This document shows positions 56,947 to 64,000 of a stretch of 64,000 nt of DNA, piece after piece. The stretch comes from Hygrocybe punicea (taxonomy: Eukaryota > Basidiomycota > Agaricomycetes > Agaricales > Hygrophoraceae), in the NCBI GenBank assembly GCA_963556145.1, contig OY744465.1, positions 2,356,001 through 2,420,000 on the forward strand. Direction: 5' to 3'. The notes beneath the pieces were generated by a model that saw only the letters and a program-made list of their open reading frames with translations, made no database searches and was not told the origin of the DNA. The position numbers and the translations under genes are program-made. The first letter of the stretch is position 1. The number at the start of each line of letters is the position of its first letter.

Positions 56947-58272
56947 TCATACCAAGCGGCGGTGTAAGCCCGCCTTGGGGTTAATCCACCAAGCCACCTC
57001 ATGCGCTCCAGCAGCGGCGATCTCTCCAACACCAACCGCAATCTGACCAATCTTTCGCGGAATGTACATCAACAATGCGTAAACCAAATAAACCAAAAAA
57101 AAGACGAATTGCACCAGCCCACCCAACTGCTTCAACAACCAAACGGCCCCATTCTTGATAGCGACCATGGTATCGTGAATTGCCGACCAAATCCATTTTG
57201 GAACGGATACGAATACGATGTAGAGGGCGTAAGCGACATCTTTAAGAGTGACGGCCTTGAAATGGGTGATGATGGCGGCGATGAGGGTGTGGAAGAAGGA
57301 TACGACGTCCTTGAGGAATTGTAAGGTGAAGGTACCGGTAGCGGCAAGTGCCCGAATGACGAATTTACTGATGGCGAAGATTGTTTGCGGGATTGTTCGG
57401 GTGACAAGTTTCAACACCCATTTGGCAGTCTCTTTGGACATCCATGTCGCAAATTTGATGGTATCGACGGTGAAACGAGGGATCGCGACGATAACCTTCC
57501 ACAGACCCCTCACAAACCGTTCGGTCAGTTTGTATAGCAGGGAGGGCAGATGCGGGATTGCTTTGATAGCCCGCCATATCTGTCGTCCGAGTGCAGGGAG
57601 AGTTTCTTTTAACAAACACTTTGGAATCGTCCACAGAAAGAATCCGGGCACATCCCAAACAAAGAAACGAGTGAAGCTATATATAGCGTGACCGGCTCGC
57701 CGAATTCGGCGGATGGCTTTTCGTTGGGAGTGCTTGAATCGAACCCAACCACCACTTCGGCGGGCCGGAAGGAGAGCGATGATGGCAGAATGGTTGGCTG
57801 CAATGGCTAGGCGAAGAGCGATCACACCATCAGGGGCGACGATGCTGTCGTCAGCACCGAGGTCATTGAAGAGAAGTTTGACGAGAGGGAGTGAACCTTG
57901 TGAAGCTGCAGCCATCAACGGCGTGCGCATGATAGGTACTTTGGGCCATACGTCGTAGTAATATTGCCCAGTTGCAGAAAGTTCATCAATTGGAGCCCCC
58001 CGTTGGGCTAGCAGGGCAACAAGGTAGGTGTGTCCTGCGACGGTCGCGGCATAAAGGGGAAGAAAGCCGGGTGTTTGTGTGTGAGAAGTCTGTGCGAGGG
58101 AAGGGTCGGTATCGAGAAGAAAAGTGACGAGGTCTGCGTCTCCTGCGGTTATCGCAGCAAAGAATGCAGCAACGACATCGGGGCGATAGACATAGTCAGG
58201 AACTGTGATACCGTCAGAGGTATATGCTGGTACTGGGTCACGGTCGTCGCGGTGCACGGATGTGATGTCCAT
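56947..58272 (-). CDS. Ankyrin-repeat protein with hydrophobic helical C-terminus
   Basis: An intronless frame starting at 58272 (MDITSVHRDDRDPVPAYTSD). Ankyrin repeats: VVAAFFAAITAGDADLVTFL, GFLPLYAATVAGHTYLVALL, TPLMAAASQGSLPLVKLLFN and ALRLAIAANHSAIIALLPAR. A basic stretch (KHSQRKAIRRIRRAG) follows, and then about 230 residues of amphipathic and hydrophobic helices rich in Trp, Phe and Lys, e.g. FFVWDVPGFFLWTIPKCLLK and GLVQFVFFLVYLVYALLMYI. The stop is at 56947. The second half would bind or cross membranes. I do not recognise a named family. The lack of introns is unusual next to its neighbours. The next ATG upstream in frame (58398) would add a non-conserved leader. Confidence 0.75.
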   Translation of the reverse strand: MDITSVHRDDRDPVPAYTSDGITVPDYVYRPDVVAAFFAAITAGDADLVTFLLDTDPSLAQTSHTQTPGFLPLYAATVAGHTYLVALLAQRGAPIDELSATGQYYYDVWPKVPIMRTPLMAAASQGSLPLVKLLFNDLGADDSIVAPDGVIALRLAIAANHSAIIALLPARRSGGWVRFKHSQRKAIRRIRRAGHAIYSFTRFFVWDVPGFFLWTIPKCLLKETLPALGRQIWRAIKAIPHLPSLLYKLTERFVRGLWKVIVAIPRFTVDTIKFATWMSKETAKWVLKLVTRTIPQTIFAISKFVIRALAATGTFTLQFLKDVVSFFHTLIAAIITHFKAVTLKDVAYALYIVFVSVPKWIWSAIHDTMVAIKNGAVWLLKQLGGLVQFVFFLVYLVYALLMYIPRKIGQIAVGVGEIAAAGAHEVAWWINPKAGLHRRLV

Positions 58273-58661
58273 TGGAGTGATTAATAGCTCAAAAGCTGGT
58301 AGTTGGATGTCGTCTATGTTGCCACTGCAGTACTGGCAGTTGAAGTAGTATAGACTGCACTGCGGAACCGCTATGTGAGTTCCGAGTCGCAAATGCACAC
58401 ACCGGACACAGCTTCAAGCTTCAAGTCTGTTATCATAATTGGAGATCGTTCAACGACAATCCATAGCCGGACACAGCTTCGACTGCGGGATCGACTTGGT
58501 GAGTCGAGCGACAAGCGATCATGTGATGCAGGACAATATTATATTGAGGAAAATGTACCCCATACATATTATGCCGATCGTCATGATGCGCCGAGGGCAT
58601 TGCAGGTGCAAGCGGAGCTCAGCGGGAAGACGAATGCGTATCTACAATATAAGTGATCGCT

Positions 58662-60380
58662 CTAATCATCCGCCTCTTCTGAAAGTTCGAGCCTCTCCAG
58701 GCACAATTTTGCGACAGCTGCCCCATCGATCGGGATAGAGTCCCCCTGGAACCCCTCAGGATACGATGGGGGCGGAAAATCTGGACTAGTGAAATAGCTA
58801 CAATACTGTTTAGCAGTTGTCAGCATGTATTTTAGGACCGACTCACCTGGAATTCCAGAAGCTGTAGTGAACCATGCCGAGAGCCCGAGTCGTATATTCA
58901 TAGTCATGAGCGAATCCACCGGGAAAGAAGAATTCCATCACCGTCGATCGAGGCGACGGTTTCATCCAGATGAGCGAGGTCAGACCGTTCCCGTGAACTC
59001 CCATCATGATCTATTTCACCAGACAGACCACAATTGTCAACTGTGTCGTTGCTTTATTACAAGCCCCACGCACCGTAGTCCTCGCAGCCAGTTTCAGTTG
59101 TTCAGTTCTCGACAATTGGTCCATGGCCACCACATTCACCTCATAACCATATTTTTCCCTCAGACCATGCAGCTCCCTTACCAATCGCTCGTGATCCTCC
59201 GGTATCAGCATCCTCCTTCCCCATTCCTGTCTCGAGATATACGTTATCACCGGCGTACTCATTGTACCTATGCCCACGTCGCCATCAAGACCCGAAAATT
59301 CAATAACATTGCTCCTGATGGTGCTCCACCAATTCGCACTTCCTGGTAGCGCAAACGCCTCTGAGGCAGTGCGTTGCGTACGATGGTAGTTGTAGCCGTG
59401 CATAGCGGCCGAGCGATCTGCAAACACCACTCGGTCAAACACGAACGGGCGGCCCATTCGTGCCCGGTCAACCCAGTCGTGCGAGAATTCCGCAGTTATG
59501 GAAGGAAAGGAACTCCGGACAACCCATTCGTTCATCGACGCGTAGTCACGCCAGTGATCAGCATCCAAGTGAGTGAAAAAAAGACGCCGCGGTGGCGGAA
59601 GGGTAGTTTTGCCCGAAGGTGTAATCAGTGGATCTAGCGATGAATACGTACGCCAGAGACCAAACCAAAGCTCGGCAGACCAGTGATAATAATGTGTGAT
59701 GCTGTTTTCACCGTGATTGATTACTGAGTCTGACGGATATTCAATGCGCGACGTACAATTGGGCATGATCGTTGACGAGAAACTACATCAAAAGTCAAAT
59801 TTTAAGCACAGTGAGATCATGGGGAAAATGTACCGTGACACCATCAATGATACCAGCGCCAGTTCCAAAAAGTTGACTGGCCTCCTTCGTGCTGACGATA
59901 CGCATTTCCTTGTCGGTAGGCAGGCGATTCTTCTCCCCGATTAAACCATCTTTGATAAGCGCCGAATTGGATGTCATATTTTCCCTGTCGGGGAGCTTGT
60001 CGGGGTGGTCGGAAACCAGAAAAACTGTGCCGTTCAAGATGTACATCTTGTCAAAAATGGTCCACCCTATAGCAAACGTCTCAGACCCGGAGAAATTCCG
60101 ACTACATACAAGAAACCCGTCTTTTATCGTTCAGTAACTCACCAGCCACATGTGCCACAACTTTGGTTTGAGGAACCTGCCCAGCTCCCCACGACAGCCT
60201 GCTCCTAGAAGTTGGTACGAGGGGGCCTTCAGAGGACGTAACGGAGTCCTTGCTAGCACCTGGAAGCGAGGATGTAGTACTCCGCAAATTGAGGTCAAAG
60301 TGAGTCCTTGATAGAGTGAGTAAAGCAACGAGAAGAAGAATGACGAATAAGATTTCCCGTCTGGTGGGCGTGAAAGCCAT
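58662..60380 (-). CDS. Family 61 glycosyltransferase (DUF563, EOGT/POMGNT2-like)
   Basis: A spliced gene of about five exons. The start at 60380 gives MAFTPTRREILFVILLLVAL, a type II signal anchor. The lumenal part has KMYILNGTVFLVSDHPD and VSTKEASQLFGTGAGIIDGV. The catalytic GT61 part begins around 59590: FFTHLDADHWRDYASMNEWV, PFVFDRVVFADRSAAMHGYN, VITYISRQEWGRRMLIPEDH, YEVNVVAMDQLSRTEQLKLA, then the family hallmark MMGVHGNGLTSLIWMKPSP and VMEFFFPGGFAHDYEYTTRA. The stop is at 58662. GT61 enzymes transfer xylose, GlcNAc or arabinose to protein or wall glycans in the Golgi or ER. Donor and acceptor cannot be told from sequence. A CACGTG at 60461-60466 lies upstream. Confidence 0.85.
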
Positions 60381-60696
60381 ATCGGTGGTGTCTCACCACG
60401 CCAAGATAATGAGCACTCCGGATTTCACAGATCCAAAAAATGGCGACCAAGGCCGCATAGCACGTGATGAGTCCAGCATTAATGTTAATGTTGTAACTGG
60501 GAACCAGTCCAAGTCAAGGAAATAAACGGTTAATAGTCAGTCCTATGCACGCCAACCTAGAGCTGGCTAACCAACAAAAAACGCCTGGATCCAAAGTACG
60601 GCCCTGCTGCATGTCCCTTTTTCTGTCCCCGATACCCCCGTTGGACCAATCCATTAATTTGGACCCGAGCCTGAGAGTTTACGGTCGACTTCATAA
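60381..60696. promoter_or_regulatory. Divergent promoter region, GT61 / DUG2
   Basis: A 316-base gap between divergent starts. A CACGTG palindrome sits at 60461-60466, 81 bases from the GT61 start. T- and C-rich tracts precede the DUG2 start. Confidence 0.5.
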
Positions 60697-63600
60697 ATGG
60701 ACTTCCCGACAATAACTGTGCCTCATCGTATGCTTTTTTTCATGTCTCCTCCTCTCTGCACCATTTCACCCCCATTGTCCCCTCGTTCAGCGTCCCTCAG
60801 CCGCCATTTTGCATCCGACGCGTCGTCGCCCCGTCTTTTGCATCTCCTTCACGAACATAACAATTCCGTGTTAAGTCTGGCCGCAGATGACAATCACATA
60901 TACAGCGGAAGCCAGTGCGAAGATATCTCTGTGATTCACATTTCTTCCGCTCCTTTCTTTCTTTTCTAAAACCGCTCCCCTTTCGTAGGTATGGAGCAAG
61001 AAAACTTTCAAGCTGGTGAACACACTGAAAGGACATAGCGGGAGCGTCCTGTTCCTTGAATACGCAGCTGAGAAAAACTGGCTCTTTAGTTCATCAGGCG
61101 TGTCTTTTGATAAGCCTCATTATCTCATTCTAATTTATCCCATGCAGGTGACAGTACTGTCAGAGTGCGCCTTCCATGCCGGCCGTTACACATTCATCTA
61201 ACATTCCGCTAGATCTGGTCCACAACAACCCTCACCACTCTCTACATCATTATTCCCTACCTTGACACCGGCGCAGGCGACCTCTTTTCTCTAGCTTGGA
61301 GTACAGATCTTCAAACCATCTATATCGGCTGCCAAAACACCTCCTTGCAATGGCTTGACTTCCGCAGTCCTCCAGTTCCCTCTAGTGATCTAGACCCAAG
61401 TGATGGCACCTCCACACCCAGGAACCCCGGTCGAAAAGTCCACAAATTCTTCGATAGTTATCCTCACTACGAGCATAAGCCTGCGGATATTCACGCTAAG
61501 AATGGCACTGGAAATGGGGTCGATACCCCGACGCCATCTGTGGATGTGGATGGCATTGTGGCGGCGTCACTCACACCTGTATCTGGTGAATACCTGCAAA
61601 TCCCGGCGATGAATGTGATTGACTCGGCGCATTATGGATACGTGTATTGTTTGGCTCTCCTCCCCTCTTCAAGAGAGGGTTCTGACGATTCTCCTGCACC
61701 ACGTGAGGATCGAAGCATCCAGCTCGTTACTGGCAGTGGAGATGGAACGGTCAAGGTATGGCTTAATAATTGTCCTCATTTTTTGACTCGTCACCGTGGC
61801 TAGTTATGGAAAGGCACACGGACTGGTCCATCCATACTACATACCTTTCAATGTTCCCATGGCGCTGTTCTCTCCATTGTAGTACGCGGCGATACAATAT
61901 ATGCGGGCTGCCAGGACGGTTATGTTAAAGTCTGGGATCTTGAGACAAAGACACTGGTCAGAACTCTTATCGTGCAAGAGGTATGCTTTAGTCATCGCAG
62001 CAAATCTTGTTCTTTTTCTTTTCGATTAAACTCCAACTATCTGAATCAGGGTGTAGACATTTTATCTCTGTCCATGATGCATTCAGACTTGTACACTTGC
62101 TCTGCCAACGGTCAAATACAGGTAATTCACGCACTTATTGGATGCACCATAAACTTACAATGCCCCATCTAGTGCTGGTCTGCCTCATTCGACTGCACGG
62201 CTTCCTGGCTCGCGCACAAAGACGGTATCGTTTTGTCATCCTTTATTGACCCAGGGGAAAGCGCAGACAAGTTTTGCCTCATCACCGGAGGCAGCGACAA
62301 CCTTATAAAAGTACGATGTGTTGTCAACTATTCCATAATTTACATGTGTCTTCATTCATTCCTTTGGCAAATTTAGATATGGGATGTTTCTCCTCCGAAA
62401 TCTCGAGACATAACTTTCCAAGAAAGTAGTGATGATACGTTAGCCACTGGTAGGACTTTTCATGATGATAACTCTCCTGAGGGCGAAACCACTAATTTTT
62501 TTTATACAAAAAAAAAACAGATTCTGTCGTTCATGTACTCTCCAAATTCGTTTCTATCCCCAGTGTCAGCTGCGATCCCCGTCATCGCGAGGATTGTCGA
62601 CAAGCGGCGATATGGCTGAAGAAGTGCTTGAGCCAGTTAGGCGCGCGGGCCACGTTGGTAAGCCTTTTTGCAGCTCCAACTTGTGATAACACCACCGTAC
62701 CTCATGAACACAAACTGATCAACGGAATTCCAGCTTTCTACTGGAGAGAATACCAACCCACTGGTGCTCGCCACATTTCATGGCACACAAGACAAGCAAC
62801 CAAAGCCACGCCTACTTTTCTATGGGTCTGTTGTGTCTCCCTTCTCCCTTGCTCTGCCGGGATGCTTATTTCTTATCTTGTAGCCACTATGACGTGATTT
62901 CAGCTCCGCCCATGGATTGGGCATCCGACCCGTTTACGCTCAGCGGACGCAACGGATACCTTTACGGTCGCGGCGTGACGGACGACAAGGGCCCGATCAT
63001 GGCGGTCGCGTCTGCCGCTGCGGAGTTGCTTGGACGAAGGGCTTTAGGGGTTGATTTGGTGTTTTTGATTGAAGGCGAGGCAGAAGCAGGGAGTACTGGG
63101 TTCGGGGGTGCCGTTCGGAAACATAGGGTAAAACTGGCAGACTTATTTTGAGTTGTGGTGGCTAATGGTGGTTTACCCTTGCGTTATACTAATAGAGTCT
63201 TATAGGGCATGTCGATGCAATTCTGGTCAGGTAAACGCGGTTGCCATCCTCTCGGAGGTTCTTTCTTTTCATTTGTTCCGTTAGCAATTCCACGTGGATT
63301 ACCGAGGACCTGCCTTGTATCACCTACGGATTGCGGGGTGTGGTTCATTGTGCTGTCGAAGTGCGTGAACATATGTTCGTCTCATCTTGCTTAGATATTC
63401 ACTTCTCCCGAGTAATAGATATCCAGTGGTCGGCCGGATGTACATTCTGGAATCGAAGGGGGCGCTGTGGTAGAACCCATGATGGACATGTGAGTCACTA
63501 CTACCCTTTGCATTCTACCGCTGCTGAGCGTCTAATGCCTTTAAGGGTCAAGTTGTTGTCGACAATGACAGATAATCTACGCCATGTGAATATTCCGGGC

Positions 63601-64000
63601 TTCTGTATGTTGACGTTATTGGCTAGAAGTAACGCACCATAATGATGTTCTCATGAAACAGATGACCAAGTTCGTCAGCAAACACAAGATGAGAAAGAGT
63701 TATTCGTGCGGCTTGCTGATATCACCACGCGGCCGGTGTCCTCGTTGTCGGCTCGATGGCGAGAACCATCATTGACGGTCCATAACATCGAGATATCGGG
63801 CCCTCAGAGTAAGTATTTCAGCTACGTTTCCCCGTAATCGTGGGCAGTCAACTGTCTTTGAATTTAGACGCGACTGTTATTCCAAGCACTGTGAAATCAC
63901 AAGTTTCTCTTCGCATTGTACCCGACCAGGACCTCGATACCATCGCCGTATCCTTACGTGATCATCTCAAGTCTTCCTTCGAAAGCCTTCAATCTCCAAA
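60697..64000 (+). CDS. DUG2: DUG2-like: WD40 repeats plus M20 metallopeptidase (glutathione degradation), 3' end cut by the window
   Basis: A gene with many exons that runs off the end of the window. WD40 part: SVLSLAADDNHIYSGSQ, VWSKKTFKLVNTLKGHSGSV, LVTGSGDGTVKLWKGTRTG, IYAGCQDGYVKVWDLETKTL, LYTCSANGQIQCWSASFD and LITGGSDNLIKIWDVSPP. The M20 peptidase part begins about 62520 (VHVLSKFVSIPSVS). Metal ligands are visible in LLFYGHYDVI (His), RGVTDDKGPIMA (Asp) and LIEGEAEAGSTG (Glu-Glu), with SNSTWITEDLPCITYGLRG after that. This WD40-M20 fusion is the known layout of Dug2, the partner of Dug3 in cytosolic glutathione breakdown. The start at 60697 is plausible; MLFF a few codons on is an alternative. 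Confidence 0.9.

Overview
The window looks like nuclear DNA of a mushroom-forming basidiomycete (Agaricomycetes). Genes are dense on both strands and are broken by many short GT-AG introns, mostly 45-80 bases. Several gene families are ones I know chiefly from this group: the WW-domain multipass membrane protein, Crinkler-like NTPases, kinase-like pseudoenzymes, and a tyrosine-recombinase retrotransposon. All multi-exon models were built by eye from reading frames and splice signals, so single exon edges may be wrong.

Layout. 1.5-3.0 kb: nucleotide-sugar transporter (YEA4 type). 3.5-5.5 kb: F-box-like protein. 6.0-9.5 kb: two co-oriented genes for secreted histidine-rich repeat proteins, one ending in a long His/Asp repeat and one with SAKDI repeats plus a His-rich tail. 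9.8-10.7 kb: DUF202 membrane protein. 12.5-13.8 kb: probable pseudokinase, divergent from RRP6 (14.1-17.3 kb). 17.5-19.8 kb: a charged hypothetical protein and a FIST-domain protein. 19.9-27.3 kb: cohesin loader SCC2. 27.4-28.9 kb: CobW/ZNG1-type metallochaperone GTPase, divergent from a G-domain protein (29.3-32.1 kb). 32.4-33.6 kb: urease nickel chaperone UreG. 34.3-35.6 kb: IWR1-like protein.

36.4-42.1 kb is a complete-looking tyrosine-recombinase retroelement (Ngaro/PAT type) with Gag, RT-RNase H and recombinase frames. Its split direct repeats are arranged A1-ORFs-B1A2-B2 and nearly identical. It sits 59 bases upstream of an ABHD12-like hydrolase gene (42.2-43.6 kb).

From 44 kb on: a Cys-rich type I membrane protein whose ectodomain is an exon-aligned two-unit repeat; the WW-domain membrane protein; a ricin-B/MOA-like lectin; a METTL25-like methyltransferase; a frameshifted, inverted paralog of the Cys-rich protein next to an inverted duplication of its promoter; a Crinkler-like NTPase with apparent frameshifts; an ankyrin-repeat membrane protein; a family 61 glycosyltransferase; and the 5' part of DUG2 (WD40 plus M20 peptidase), which runs off the window.

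Most conserved genes here are housekeeping (RNA decay, cohesion, polymerase import, glutathione breakdown). The least explained content is the pair of secreted His-rich repeat proteins, in a window that also holds two metal-handling G3E GTPases (ZNG1-like and UreG), and the Cys-rich receptor-like pair. I saw no rRNA, tRNA or CRISPR array.
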